64,000 nt of DNA from BOG-908 sp964242115 (GTDB taxonomy: Bacteria > Pseudomonadota > Alphaproteobacteria > Acetobacterales > Acetobacteraceae): the NCBI GenBank assembly GCA_964242115.1, contig CAXSZX010000009.1, forward strand, positions 113,771 through 177,770. Reading direction: 5' to 3'. Below the pieces are notes generated by a model that made no database searches, had not been told where the DNA came from, and was given only the letters and a program-made list of their open reading frames with translations. Within the stretch, counting starts at the first letter, position 1. Each line of letters begins with the position of its first letter. Shown piece after piece: positions 25,071 through 33,243 of the stretch. Both the position numbers and the translations under genes were made by a program.

Positions 25071-25955
25071 ATGGCCGCAGCGTTTGTAAATGTTGCCCCC
25101 GAGGGCAACCTCTCCCGCTACCTGCAGGAGATCCGCAAGTTTCCGATGCTTACGCCGGAGGAGGAGCTTTCGCTCTCCCACGCGTGGCGCGACAGGGAGG
25201 ATATGACGGCGGCACACAAGCTTGTCACCTCCCATCTTCGTTTGGTTGCAAAGATCGCCATGGGGTACCGCGGCTACGGCCTGCCGGTGGGCGAGCTGAT
25301 CAGCGAAGGCAACGTGGGCATGATGCAGGCGGTGAAGCGGTTCGATCCGGACCGTGGGTTCCGCTTGGCGACCTACGCCATGTGGTGGATCCGCGCCGCT
25401 ATCCAGGAATACATCCTGCACAGCTGGTCGCTGGTGAAGATGGGCACCACGGCTGCGCAGAAGAAGCTATTTTTCAACCTGCGCCGGCTGAAGGGCCAGA
25501 TGCAGGCGATCGAGGACGGCGATCTGCGGCCTGAGCACGTGGCCAAGATCGCCACCACGTTGGGCGTGCCGGAACAGGACGTGGTGAGCATGAACCGCCG
25601 CCTGGCTGCGCCGGACCACAGCCTGAACGCACCCGTCCGCGCCGATAGCGAGGGCGAGTGGCAGGATTGGCTGGTCGACGAGGGCGAGAGCCAGGAGACG
25701 GAGCTCGCCGAGCGTGAGGAGCTGACTGGTCGCAAGGCGTTGTTGGGCGGCGCATTGTCCACGCTGAACGACCGCGAGCGGCACATTCTAATCGAGCGCC
25801 GGTTGAAGGACAATCCGACCACGTTGGAGGAGCTGTCGCAGCAGTACAATATCTCCCGCGAGCGGGTGCGGCAGATCGAAGTGCGCGCGTTCGAAAAGCT
25901 GCAGAAGGCGATGAAGACGCAGGTGGCGGAGCGCCGGATGGCTCACGCGGCCTGA
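25071..25955 (+). CDS. rpoH: Heat-shock sigma factor (sigma-32)
   Basis: A 294-aa alternative sigma factor directing RNA polymerase to heat-shock promoters. Region 2 (LVTSHLRLVAKIAMGYRGYG, GNVGMMQAVKRFDPDRGFRLATYAMWWIRA) and the RpoH box variant QKKLFFNLRRLKG are present. Region 4 has TLEELSQQYNISRERVRQIE. The start ATG 25071 has AGGA 11 bases upstream. It follows the RluD-like gene but has its own predicted promoter. An intrinsic terminator follows. Confidence 0.98.
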   Translation: MAAAFVNVAPEGNLSRYLQEIRKFPMLTPEEELSLSHAWRDREDMTAAHKLVTSHLRLVAKIAMGYRGYGLPVGELISEGNVGMMQAVKRFDPDRGFRLATYAMWWIRAAIQEYILHSWSLVKMGTTAAQKKLFFNLRRLKGQMQAIEDGDLRPEHVAKIATTLGVPEQDVVSMNRRLAAPDHSLNAPVRADSEGEWQDWLVDEGESQETELAEREELTGRKALLGGALSTLNDRERHILIERRLKDNPTTLEELSQQYNISRERVRQIEVRAFEKLQKAMKTQVAERRMAHAA

Positions 25956-25980
25956 CTTTTCCCTGGGTTGGAGCGATTGA

Positions 25981-26010
25981 AAGCCGGAGGCCTTTGGGTC
26001 TCCGGTTTTT
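25981..26010 (+). terminator. Intrinsic terminator after rpoH
   Basis: Stem CCGGAG/CTCCGG (25984-25989 with 26000-26005) followed by a T-run, 26 bases after the rpoH stop. This conventional terminator sits right beside a family A copy, so the two are separate entities. Confidence 0.75.
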
Positions 26011-26015
26011 GTTTG

Positions 26016-26158
26016 AAGGAAGGCAAGCGGTTCTTTTTTGAAAAAAAGAACCAAAAAACTTTTGTTCTCTTGGGCGCACGCTGTCGGTGAGTCCGCGACA
26101 GCCGTGACAAAAGCTTTTTGCTTCTTTTTCTGGAAAAAGAAGGCCTTGCTTGCTTGCT
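26016..26158 (+). repeat. Family A repeat, class 1/class 2
   Basis: Near-consensus copy after the rpoH terminator: class 1 arm, core GTCCGCGACAGCC, class 2 arm with TGGA apex, end CTTGCTTGCTT. Confidence 0.95.
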
Positions 26159-26216
26159 TTTCCTCAGCGCCCTGCAATGCCTAGATAGGCAATACTGATA
26201 ATCGGGAGAAACGCTG

Positions 26217-27389
26217 GTGGAAGACGTCGTCATCGTATCGGCCGCGCGCACGCCTGTGGGCAGCTTCAACGGCGCTTTTGCCACCGTATCCGCTCAGGAG
26301 CTCGGCACCACCGCGTTGCGGGCTGCGATGGAGCGCGCCGGATTGCAGCCGGGTGAGGTGGACGAGGTCATCCTCGGCCACGTGCTGGCCGCCGCCCAGG
26401 GCCAGAACCCGGCGCGGCAGGCAGCGCGGCATGCCGGCATTCCGGACGAGAAGACCGCCTTCAGCATCAACCAGGTGTGTGGGTCAGGCTTGCGTGCGGT
26501 GGCGTTGGCGGCCCAGCAGGTTCGCACCGGAGAGAGCGCGGTGGTGGCGGCCGGCGGAATGGAGAGCATGAGCCAGTCCACCCACGCAGCCTACCTGCGG
26601 GCCGGGACCAAGATGGGCGCGCTGGACCTGACCGACACCATGCTGAAGGACGGGCTATGGGACGCGTTCCACGGCTACCACATGGGGGTGACGGCGGAGA
26701 ACGTGGCGCAGAAGTATCAGATCACGCGTGAGGCGCAGGATGCGTTCGCCGTGGGGTCGCAGAACAAGGCGTCGGCCGCCAGCAAGTCCGGGCGGTTCCG
26801 CGACGAGATTGCGCCGGTGACGGTGAAGGCTCGCAAGGGCGAGACGGTCGTCGATACCGACGAGTACATCCGCCATGACAGCGACATCGCTGCGATGACC
26901 AAGCTGAAGCCGGCCTTCAACAAGGAAGGCACGGTGACGGCGGGGAACGCCAGCGGTATAAACGACGGGGCGGCGGTGCTGCTGGTGATGAGCGGGGCGG
27001 AGGCGGAGCGGCGTGGGCTGACGCCGCTGGCAAGGATTGCCAGTTTTGCGACGGCCGGGGTGGACCCGGCGGTAATGGGCACTGGGCCTATTCCGGCGAG
27101 CCGGAAGGCCTTGGAGCGGGCCGGCTGGTCCGTGGGAGACCTGGATTTAATCGAGGCGAACGAGGCGTTTGCGGCGCAAGCTTGCGCAGTGAACAAGGAT
27201 CTGGGCTGGGACACGGCGAAGGTGAATGTGAACGGCGGGGCGATCGCGCTGGGTCACCCGATCGGGGCTTCGGGCGCGCGGGTGCTGGTAACGCTCCTGC
27301 ACGAAATGGGCAAACGGGACGTCAAAAAGGGCTTGGCGACGCTGTGCATTGGCGGGGGCATGGGCGTGGCGATGTGCTTGGAAAGGTGA
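26217..27389 (+). CDS. Acetyl-CoA C-acetyltransferase (thiolase)
   Basis: A 390-aa biosynthetic-type thiolase that condenses two acetyl-CoA to acetoacetyl-CoA or runs in reverse. The acyl-accepting Cys is in INQVCGSGLRAVALA near residue 88. The His motif is GGAIALGHPIGASGAR and the second Cys is in CIGGGMGVAMC. Length and motifs fit PhaA/AtoB. A GTG start at 26217 is preceded by GGGAGAA. No phaB or phaC is adjacent, so a link to polyhydroxyalkanoate is not shown; a role with the nearby CoA-transferase genes is equally possible. Confidence 0.93.
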   Translation: MEDVVIVSAARTPVGSFNGAFATVSAQELGTTALRAAMERAGLQPGEVDEVILGHVLAAAQGQNPARQAARHAGIPDEKTAFSINQVCGSGLRAVALAAQQVRTGESAVVAAGGMESMSQSTHAAYLRAGTKMGALDLTDTMLKDGLWDAFHGYHMGVTAENVAQKYQITREAQDAFAVGSQNKASAASKSGRFRDEIAPVTVKARKGETVVDTDEYIRHDSDIAAMTKLKPAFNKEGTVTAGNASGINDGAAVLLVMSGAEAERRGLTPLARIASFATAGVDPAVMGTGPIPASRKALERAGWSVGDLDLIEANEAFAAQACAVNKDLGWDTAKVNVNGGAIALGHPIGASGARVLVTLLHEMGKRDVKKGLATLCIGGGMGVAMCLER

Positions 27390-27400
27390 GACTGACTTTT

Positions 27401-27527
27401 CTGTTTTGAAAGAAAGAAGCATAAAACTTTGTTTCCGCGGTCGCGGACCGTTCCACACGGCGCGACCTGGAAGCAAAAGTTTTCTGACTCTTTTTTTGAG
27501 AAAAGAACTGCTTGCTTAAGCTTGCTT
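27401..27527 (-). repeat. Family A repeat, diverged copy
   Basis: Left arm decayed (GAAAGAAAGAAGC), core GCGGTCGCGG, right class 1-like arm with mismatches (TGACTC...AGAACT), ending GCTTGCTTAAGCTTGCTT. It separates the convergent thiolase gene and the small gene. Confidence 0.8.
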
Positions 27528-27722
27528 CTCAACCGGCTTGTCGATTTCACATCGGAACGACGCGAGCTGATATCCCGGATGCTCACGCAGGAAGTCGATC
27601 GCTATGGGCTGTGCGCTGGTGAAGCAGGCCATGGCCGTCATGGGCAATTCGGTGATTGGGCGTTTTTCGACGCAGGATTTCGAGTCCGCCATCAGGCAGT
27701 AGACGAGTACGAGCTGAACCAC
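27516..27722 (-). CDS. Small conserved-looking cytoplasmic protein
   Basis: A 68-aa protein beginning MVQLVLVYCLMAD, with motifs SCVEKRP, TAMACFTSAQ and LREHPGYQLASFRCEI. The pattern, with spaced cysteines and the ending FRCEI, resembles a family of short hypothetical proteins in Rhodospirillales; this is from memory and not searched. Start is GTG at 27722 with a strong AAGGAGG site six bases upstream, which makes the gene convincing despite its length. The last residues (KPVEKQA) run into the end of a repeat. No function is known. Confidence 0.75.
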   Translation of the reverse strand: MVQLVLVYCLMADSKSCVEKRPITELPMTAMACFTSAQPIAIDFLREHPGYQLASFRCEIDKPVEKQA

Positions 27723-27853
27723 GGTTGGCCTCCTTGTAGGTAGGGACGTCCGTCAGTGTGTCTGGTGCGTTGGACCCAAGAACAGCATGAACAACCGAGC
27801 CTGGGCAATGTTCTTGTGGCAATGCACCATTTTTCCGTGAACAAGGGACTTTG

Positions 27854-29176
27854 ATGGCACAGCATTACGACTTGCTGATCCGTGGCGGCACATGCGTGCT
27901 GCCCTGGGGCGAGGCTGAGGCTAACATCGGGGTCCTTGGCGGGCGGATCGTGGTACTGGGTGCGAGCCTAGACGATACGGCTTTCGAAACGATTAACGCG
28001 CGCGGGCTGCACGTGCTGCCGGGGCTGATCGATCCGCACGTGCATTTGCGCGACCCTGGCGACGCATCGGTGGAGAGCATCCCCACCGGCACGCGCGCGG
28101 CGGTGCTGGGCGGGTTTGCCACCGTGTTCGACATGCCGAACACGCGGCCGGCGGTGACCAACGCTGAGGTGCTGGCCTGGAAGCAGGGCTACGTGCCGGG
28201 GCACAGCTACTGCGATTTCGGCATCTACGTGGGCGCCACGCGGGCCAACACGGCCGAGCTGGGTGCGCTGGAGCGCGGCGGGGGGGTGTGCGCGGTGAAG
28301 CTGTTCGCCGGCAGCTCCACCGGCGATTTAATGATCGAGGACGATGCCGGGATTGAGGCGGTGATGCGGGCGGGCAGCCGGCGGATCGCGTTCCACTCGG
28401 AGGACGAGTACCGGCTGCAGGCGCGCCGGGCGCTGTTCCACGGCGGCGAGCCCTATGCCAGCCACATGGAATGGAGGGACGAGGAATGCGCGGCGTTGGG
28501 CACGCGGAGGATCGTGGCGCTGGCACATAAGACGGGGCGGCCGGCGCATATCGTGCACGTTTCCACCGCGGCGGAGTTTGCCTTTCTGCGCGACCATCGG
28601 GACGTGGCCACCGCGGAGGTGCTGGTGAACCACCTCACCCAGATTGGGCCCGAGTGCTACGAGCGCTTGGGGGCCTACGCGGTGATGAACCCGCCGATCC
28701 GGGACCGTGGGCACTACGAGGCGGCGTGGGCGGCGGTGCGGGACGGGCGGGTGGACACGGTGGGATCCGACCACGCACCGCACAGCGTAGCGGCCAAGGC
28801 GCGGCCGTGGCCGGAGACGGCGGCGGGGCTGACCGGGGTGCAGACGGCGGTGCCGATCATGCTGGACCATGTGAACGCCGGGCGGCTGAGCCTGGCGCGG
28901 ATGGTGGACCTGATGGCGGCGGGGCCGGCGCGGGTGTACGGGGCGGTGACGAAGGGGCGGATCTCGGCCGGGTACGACGCGGATTTCACTCTGGTGGATT
29001 TGGGCTGCAGCCGGACGATCGAGAACGAGTGGATCGTGACGCCGGCGGGGTGGACGCCGTTTGCCGGGATGCGGGTGACGGGGTGGCCGGCGGCGACGGT
29101 CGTGCGGGGGAGGGTGGTGATGCGGGATGATGAGGTGTTGGGGGAGGCTGGGGGGCGATTGGTGGTGTTTAAGTAA
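27854..29176 (+). CDS. pyrC: Dihydroorotase, class I
   Basis: A 440-aa zinc amidohydrolase that cyclises carbamoyl aspartate to dihydroorotate in pyrimidine synthesis. Metal ligands: DPHVHLRDPG near residue 60, the carboxylated Lys in AVKLFAGSSTG, His in HIVHVSTA and HLTQIGPE, and Asp in SDHAPHS. KLFAGSSTG favours dihydroorotase over allantoinase or hydantoinase. ATG 27854 preferred over the adjacent TTG. pyrB is not adjacent. The stop TAA merges into a repeat. Confidence 0.92.
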   Translation: MAQHYDLLIRGGTCVLPWGEAEANIGVLGGRIVVLGASLDDTAFETINARGLHVLPGLIDPHVHLRDPGDASVESIPTGTRAAVLGGFATVFDMPNTRPAVTNAEVLAWKQGYVPGHSYCDFGIYVGATRANTAELGALERGGGVCAVKLFAGSSTGDLMIEDDAGIEAVMRAGSRRIAFHSEDEYRLQARRALFHGGEPYASHMEWRDEECAALGTRRIVALAHKTGRPAHIVHVSTAAEFAFLRDHRDVATAEVLVNHLTQIGPECYERLGAYAVMNPPIRDRGHYEAAWAAVRDGRVDTVGSDHAPHSVAAKARPWPETAAGLTGVQTAVPIMLDHVNAGRLSLARMVDLMAAGPARVYGAVTKGRISAGYDADFTLVDLGCSRTIENEWIVTPAGWTPFAGMRVTGWPAATVVRGRVVMRDDEVLGEAGGRLVVFK

Positions 29177-29308
29177 GCAAGCGGTTCTTTTTTGAAAAAA
29201 AGAACCAAAAAACTTTTGGTTCTTGGGTACACGCCGCCGGAGAGTCCGCGACAGCAGGGTCAAAAGTTTTTTGCTGCTTTTTTTCAAAAAAGCAGGCCTT
29301 GCTTTCTG
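29177..29308 (+). repeat. Family A repeat, class 1/class 3
   Basis: Starts directly at the pyrC stop codon. Core GTCCGCGACAGCAGG, class 3 arm GCTGCT...AGCAGG, end CCTTGCTTTCTG. Lies between convergent genes. Confidence 0.95.
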
Positions 29309-29322
29309 TCGCGCAGCGCCGC

Positions 29323-29967
29323 TCAAACGGCTGCGTTGCGCAGTAAGACGCCGGTATTTGCCTGCAGGAAATCGAAGCTGACACCTGCGGAGAGCTCGCG
29401 CACGACGAGTTCCGGCAGCACGTCGATGACGGCCAGCTCGGTGTAGATGCGGCGGACGACGTTGGATGCGGTGAGCGGGTAAGTGCAGCGTGGCATCAGG
29501 CGCGAGGTGCCGTCGCGGGCCAGGTGTTCCATGAGGACCCAGACTTGTTTGGCGCCGACGGCGAGGTCCATCGCACCGCCGACGGCCGGGGGCATGGTCG
29601 GGTCGTCGGTGATCCAGTTGGCCAGGTCGCCGGTGGCGGATACCTGGAAGGCGCCGAGGAGTGCGTAGTCGAGGTGGCCGCCGCGCATCATAAGGAAAGC
29701 GTCGTTGTGGTGGAAGATGGCGCCGCCGGGCAGCAGCGTGACGGGCGCCTTGCCGGCGTTGATCATCTCCGGGTCGATTGCGTTCGGTGCGGGAGCGGGG
29801 CCGAGGCCGAGCAGGCCGTTCTCGCTGTGGAACAGGATTTCGCGGCCTGGGGGCAGGTGGTTGGCGACGAGCGTGGGCAGGCCGATGCCGAGGTTGACGG
29901 TGGCGCCGTCTGGCAGGTCCTGCGCGGCGCGGCTGGCGATGCGGATGCGGGTGTCGGATTTGCTCAT
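29323..29967 (-). CDS. pcaJ: 3-oxoadipate CoA-transferase, beta subunit
   Basis: A 214-aa subunit carrying the catalytic Glu in HSENGLLGLGP near residue 50. Other family landmarks are VNLGIGLPTLVAN, INAGKAPVTLLPGGA, MMRGGHLDYALLGAFQVS, AVGGAMDLAVGAKQV and CTYPLT. It moves CoA from succinyl-CoA to 3-oxoadipate (or acetoacetate in scoB relatives). Motifs match PcaJ well, but the two specificities are hard to separate by eye. The alpha subunit gene lies upstream on the same strand, separated by an unusual 300-bp gap containing a repeat fragment. Confidence 0.9.
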   Translation of the reverse strand: MSKSDTRIRIASRAAQDLPDGATVNLGIGLPTLVANHLPPGREILFHSENGLLGLGPAPAPNAIDPEMINAGKAPVTLLPGGAIFHHNDAFLMMRGGHLDYALLGAFQVSATGDLANWITDDPTMPPAVGGAMDLAVGAKQVWVLMEHLARDGTSRLMPRCTYPLTASNVVRRIYTELAVIDVLPELVVRELSAGVSFDFLQANTGVLLRNAAV

Positions 29968-30195
29968 GGGGTGGAGTCCGTCATCTGGTTCTAGTGTTGA
30001 GATGCTGCGAGCACGAAGTACGACGTCGTCGGTCTCGATTGTCTCCCAGAAAAAGCGGTCTATTTGAAGACTTGAAGCTCCGATGATTTGAGCTTTCGCC
30101 AGGGCGAGCGATTCCCTCGATATATTCGCCGGCTGTGGCGAATGCTCGAGTATCTACCGAGAAGACTCCAGAGTTCGTTTGCTTCAGCAGCATGG
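29968..30195. other. Spacer inside the pcaI-pcaJ pair
   Basis: Lower-GC sequence without a credible gene. It contains a 7-bp hairpin, ATTCGCC with GGCGAAT separated by GGCTGT, near 30125-30145. Together with the repeat fragment that follows, it separates two genes that usually overlap or nearly touch. Confidence 0.45.
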
Positions 30196-30269
30196 TGCGG
30201 GAGAGTCCGCGACAGCCAAGACAAAAGCTTTTTGCTTCTTTTTCTCGAAAAAGAAGCGCTTGCTTCTTT
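30196..30269 (+). repeat. Family A repeat, right half only
   Basis: Core GTCCGCGACAGCC and a class 2 arm with CTCG apex. The class 1 arm is missing. Its end reaches the 3' end of pcaI. Confidence 0.88.
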
Positions 30270-30952
30270 CACGTCGCAGCATGCCTCTCCGCCCCAGGCG
30301 CCCACACCCGATCCACGAAGATGCCGGGTGTAACAACGTGCTCCGGATCGATCGATCCGAGGTCGACGATTTCCCGCACTTGTGCGATTGTGAGCTTCCC
30401 CGCAGCGGCCATGACGGGGCCGTAGTTGCGGGCGGCGGCGTGGTAGGTGAGGTTGCCCCAGCGGTCGGCGCGGTCTGCCTTGATGAGTGCGACGTCGGCG
30501 TACAGCGGAGTTTCGAGAACGTAAGTGTGGCCGTCGATCTCGCGTGTTTCGCGGCCGGCGGTCAGAAGCGTGCCGACGCCGGTGCGGATGTAGAAGCCGC
30601 CGACGCCGGCGGCGGCGGCGCGGATGCGTTCGCTGAGCGTGCCTTGCGGGACGAGTTCGAGTTGCACCATGCCGGCGTTGTAGCATTCCTCGAACACGGT
30701 GGAGCCGGCAGAGCGCGGGTAGCTGCAGACGATGCGGCGCACGCGGCCGAGCTGGATGAGGCGGGCGATGCCGTGTTGGCCGACGCCGGCGTTGTTGCTG
30801 ATGACGGTGAGGTCGCGCGTGTTGGCGGCGATCAGTTCTTCGAGCAGGGCGCCGGGGACGCCGGCCTCGCCGAAGCCGCCGATCATGATGGTCGCACCGT
30901 CGGCGATGCCGGCAAGTGCGGCGGCAGCGGTCGGGACGATCTTGTCGATCAT
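30269..30952 (-). CDS. pcaI: 3-oxoadipate CoA-transferase, alpha subunit
   Basis: A 227-aa subunit with the CoA-binding start GATIMIGGFGEAGVP, then LTVISNNAGVG, ELVPQGTLSERIRAA, YVLETPLYADVALIKA, DRWGNLTYHAAARNYGP and DPEHVVTPGIFVDRV, a strong match to PcaI. It works as a complex with PcaJ, turning 3-oxoadipate into 3-oxoadipyl-CoA in aromatic acid catabolism. The last residues are encoded at the edge of a repeat. Divergent from the HpcH/HpaI aldolase gene. Confidence 0.92.
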   Translation of the reverse strand: MIDKIVPTAAAALAGIADGATIMIGGFGEAGVPGALLEELIAANTRDLTVISNNAGVGQHGIARLIQLGRVRRIVCSYPRSAGSTVFEECYNAGMVQLELVPQGTLSERIRAAAAGVGGFYIRTGVGTLLTAGRETREIDGHTYVLETPLYADVALIKADRADRWGNLTYHAAARNYGPVMAAAGKLTIAQVREIVDLGSIDPEHVVTPGIFVDRVWAPGAERHAAT

Positions 30953-31075
30953 GCCTGGGTCATCCTGGTGTGTTGGGCGTGGTGTTCTGCCGGTTGCTTG
31001 ACGCGGGAAATCCTATGGCGATAGGGCTGGGTGCTGTCCAGGTAGCGGTTGGCTGCGCGCGGGAGTGCCGATGGG

Positions 31076-31885
31076 ATGAGCAGCCGACCAGAGGCGCAGG
31101 ATCGCTTACGCCGTGCCTGGCAGGACGGGCGGGCGGCGGTTGGCGCGTGGGTTTCGACGCGGCTGGATCCGGTCGCACTCGAGGCGGTGGGCAAGCTTGG
31201 CTACGATTACGTGTGCATCGATCTGCAGCATGGTGCGATGGACGCGGCGGACGTGTTGGGAATGTTGCAGGCGCTGGCACTGGGGGATGCGACGCCGCTG
31301 GTGCGCGTGCCGGGCAACGAGGCTGCGGTTATCGGGCGTGTGCTGGATGCGGGTGCGATCGGCGTGATCGTGCCGATGGTGAACACGCCCGACGAGGCGG
31401 CGCGCGCGGTGGCTGCGTGCCGTTATGCGCCGGCGGGGGCGCGCAGTTTCGGGCCCGTGCGGGCGAGCGTTGCGTATGGCGCGGACTACCAGGTGCAGGC
31501 GAACGCGCGGGTGGTGTGCATACCGATGATCGAGACTGCGCAGGCGGTGGACAATGTCGGGGCGATTGCGGCCGTGGCTGGCGTGGACGCGCTTTACGTG
31601 GGGCCGTACGACCTGTCGTTGACGCTGGGATTGCCGCCAGCGGCGGATGGTGACGGGGCGTTGGCGGACGCGCTGGGCTGTGTGGTGAAGGCGGCGCTGG
31701 CGTGTGGGGTGGTGCCTGGGGTGCATGCGAGCGTGGAGTTGCTGGGCAAGCGGGTGGCCGCGGGGTTTCGCATGGTAACGGTGGCGGGGGACATGGCGGT
31801 TATCCTGGGCGGGTTCGCTGAGGCGTTGCGGCAGGCGAGGCTTGGCGGCTCGTCACAGGTGAGCAACGGGGAGAAGAGAAAGTAA
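31076..31885 (+). CDS. HpcH/HpaI family aldolase
   Basis: A 269-aa class II (metal-dependent) pyruvate aldolase of the 2,4-dihydroxyhept-2-ene-1,7-dioate/4-hydroxy-2-oxovalerate type. Landmarks: GAWVSTRLDPVALEAVGKLG, YVCIDLQHGAMD with the base His, LVRVPGNE, GAIGVIVPMVNTPDEA, ARSFGPVRA, and the metal Glu in CIPMIETAQAVDNV followed by DALYVGPYDLS. The true substrate is unknown. ATG 31076 was chosen because homology begins shortly after. The stop TAA merges into a repeat. Confidence 0.9.
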   Translation: MSSRPEAQDRLRRAWQDGRAAVGAWVSTRLDPVALEAVGKLGYDYVCIDLQHGAMDAADVLGMLQALALGDATPLVRVPGNEAAVIGRVLDAGAIGVIVPMVNTPDEAARAVAACRYAPAGARSFGPVRASVAYGADYQVQANARVVCIPMIETAQAVDNVGAIAAVAGVDALYVGPYDLSLTLGLPPAADGDGALADALGCVVKAALACGVVPGVHASVELLGKRVAAGFRMVTVAGDMAVILGGFAEALRQARLGGSSQVSNGEKRK

Positions 31886-32010
31886 GGCCGGTTTTTGCGA
31901 AAAAGCAGCAAAAAACTTTGTCTCTGCTGTCGCGGACTCTCCCGCAGCGTTTGACCCAGGGAACAAGAGTTTGGTTCTTTTTTGAAGAACGAACCGCTTG
32001 CCTTGCTTTC
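31886..32010 (-). repeat. Family A repeat, class 3/class 1
   Basis: Begins at the aldolase stop. Left arm shortened (GGTTTTTGCG...AGCAGC), core CTGCTGTCGCGG, class 1 right arm with apex changes. Confidence 0.85.
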
Positions 32011-32096
32011 TACTGGTTGGTGTTTCGGACGGTCGGGATGAGTGTCCGTTTGGGTATTGACGGTCCTGGAGCTCCGATCTTTCGAAGTCGGCGATA

Positions 32097-32233
32097 AAAG
32101 TAAAGCCTTCTTTTCTGAATAAGAAAAGAAGCGAAAGGCTTTTGGTTCTGCTGTCGCGGAGGTTCCTTCAGCGCGCGCGCAAGGGAGCAAAAGTTTTTTG
32201 GTTCTTTTGTTAAAAAAGAACTGCTTTCTTGCC
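32097..32233 (-). repeat. Family A repeat, class 2/class 1
   Basis: Second copy in the same gap, same orientation, 86 bp after the previous one. Class 2-like arm GCCTTCTTTTCTG...AGAAGC, core CTGCTGTCGCGG, class 1 right arm. It encodes the last residues and stop of xerD. Confidence 0.92.
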
Positions 32234-33109
32234 TGTCGCAAGCGGGTGGTGCGCTTCGACCAAGCGCTGCAGACGTTCCGCCAAAACATGCGTGTAGACT
32301 TGCGTGGTTGAGATGTCGGCATGGCCGAGCAAAAGTTGCAGGCTGCGCAAATCCGCGCCGTGCGCGAGCATGTGCGAGGCGAAGGCGTGGCGCAGCACGT
32401 GCGGCGAGACGCGTGCGGGGTCCAGGCCGGCGGCGCGGCACGCGTCGCGCAGGATGAGGTCGAAGCCTTGGCGGGTGAGGGCGTGGTGTGGGTTGCGGCC
32501 GGCGAACAGCCAGCGGCTTGGGGGCGCCTGGGTAAGCATGGCGGCGCAGGTCGTGCGGGCGGTGTCTGAGAGGGGGACGATGCGTTCGCGGCCGCCTTTG
32601 CCGCGGATGTGCAGGATGTCGCCGGTGGTGGCGAGGGCGGTTCGGGGGAGGGCGAGGAGTTCGGAGATGCGTAGGCCGGTGGAGTAGAGGAGTTGGAGGG
32701 CGGCGGCGGCGGTGGGGCCGCGGGGGGGCGGCAGGGTGGGGGCGGCTTCGAGCAGGGCGGTGATGTCGGGTTCGGAGAGCAGGCGGGGGAGGGTTTGCGG
32801 GAGGCGGGGGGAGTCGAGGAGGTCGGTGGGGTCGTCGGTGCGGATAGCGTCGCGGGCGAGAAAGCGGTGGAATTGGCGGAGGCAGGAGAGGCGGCGGGCG
32901 GCGCTGCGGGGGGAGAGGTTTTCGGCGGTTAGGTGCTGCATGTAGGCGGCGAGGGTGGCGCGGTCGGCGGTGGCGGGGGTTTGGGCGCGGGTGGTGGTGA
33001 AGTGGGCGAAGTGGGTGAGGTCGCGGGCGTAGGCGAGGAGGGTGTTGCGGGCGGCGCCGCGTTCGGCGGCTAGCATTTCTAGGAAAGACTCGACGTGGCG
33101 GTCAGGCAT
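32210..33109 (-). CDS. xerD: Tyrosine recombinase XerD
   Basis: A 299-aa site-specific recombinase that resolves chromosome dimers at dif with XerC and FtsK. The N-terminal SAM-like domain includes FLEMLAAERGAARNTLLAYARDL (first 20 residues typical). The catalytic residues are Arg in STGLRISELL, His and Arg in HVLRHAFASHML, His in LGHADISTTQ and nucleophile Tyr in VYTHV. Divergence from shikimate-pathway genes supports XerD rather than XerC. The C-terminus ends GKKAVLF, where the last five or six residues and the stop come from a family A repeat. A family B repeat lies directly before the start. Confidence 0.93.
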   Translation of the reverse strand: MPDRHVESFLEMLAAERGAARNTLLAYARDLTHFAHFTTTRAQTPATADRATLAAYMQHLTAENLSPRSAARRLSCLRQFHRFLARDAIRTDDPTDLLDSPRLPQTLPRLLSEPDITALLEAAPTLPPPRGPTAAAALQLLYSTGLRISELLALPRTALATTGDILHIRGKGGRERIVPLSDTARTTCAAMLTQAPPSRWLFAGRNPHHALTRQGFDLILRDACRAAGLDPARVSPHVLRHAFASHMLAHGADLRSLQLLLGHADISTTQVYTHVLAERLQRLVEAHHPLATGKKAVLF

Positions 33110-33110
33110 T

Positions 33111-33243
33111 AGGCAAGGCCAGGGGCTCTGCCCCTGGACCCCGCTGGGGCCAGTCGGCCCCAGACCCCTTGCCTAAAGGGGCGCAGCCCGGGGTTTGGGG
33201 CCGACTGGCCCCAACAGGGGTCCAGGGGGCAGAGCCCCTTGGC
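33111..33243. repeat. Family B GC-rich palindromic repeat, copy 2
   Basis: Contains GGGGCTCTGCCCC, GACCCCGCTGGGGCC and AGTCGGCCCCAGACCCC, as at 15730-15860, and an inverted second half (GGGGCCGACTGGCCCC, GGGGGCAGAGCCCC). It fills the whole gap between the small membrane protein stop and the xerD start. Confidence 0.88.

Noticed and set aside
25981..26158. Treating family A as ordinary rho-independent terminators only
   Set aside because: A conventional terminator stands separately beside a copy after rpoH, and copies also occupy gaps between divergent genes.
26217..27389. Assigning the thiolase as 3-oxoadipyl-CoA thiolase (pcaF) because of nearby pcaI/pcaJ
   Set aside because: Its 390-aa length and motifs fit acetyl-CoA acetyltransferase better, and the genes are not in one operon.
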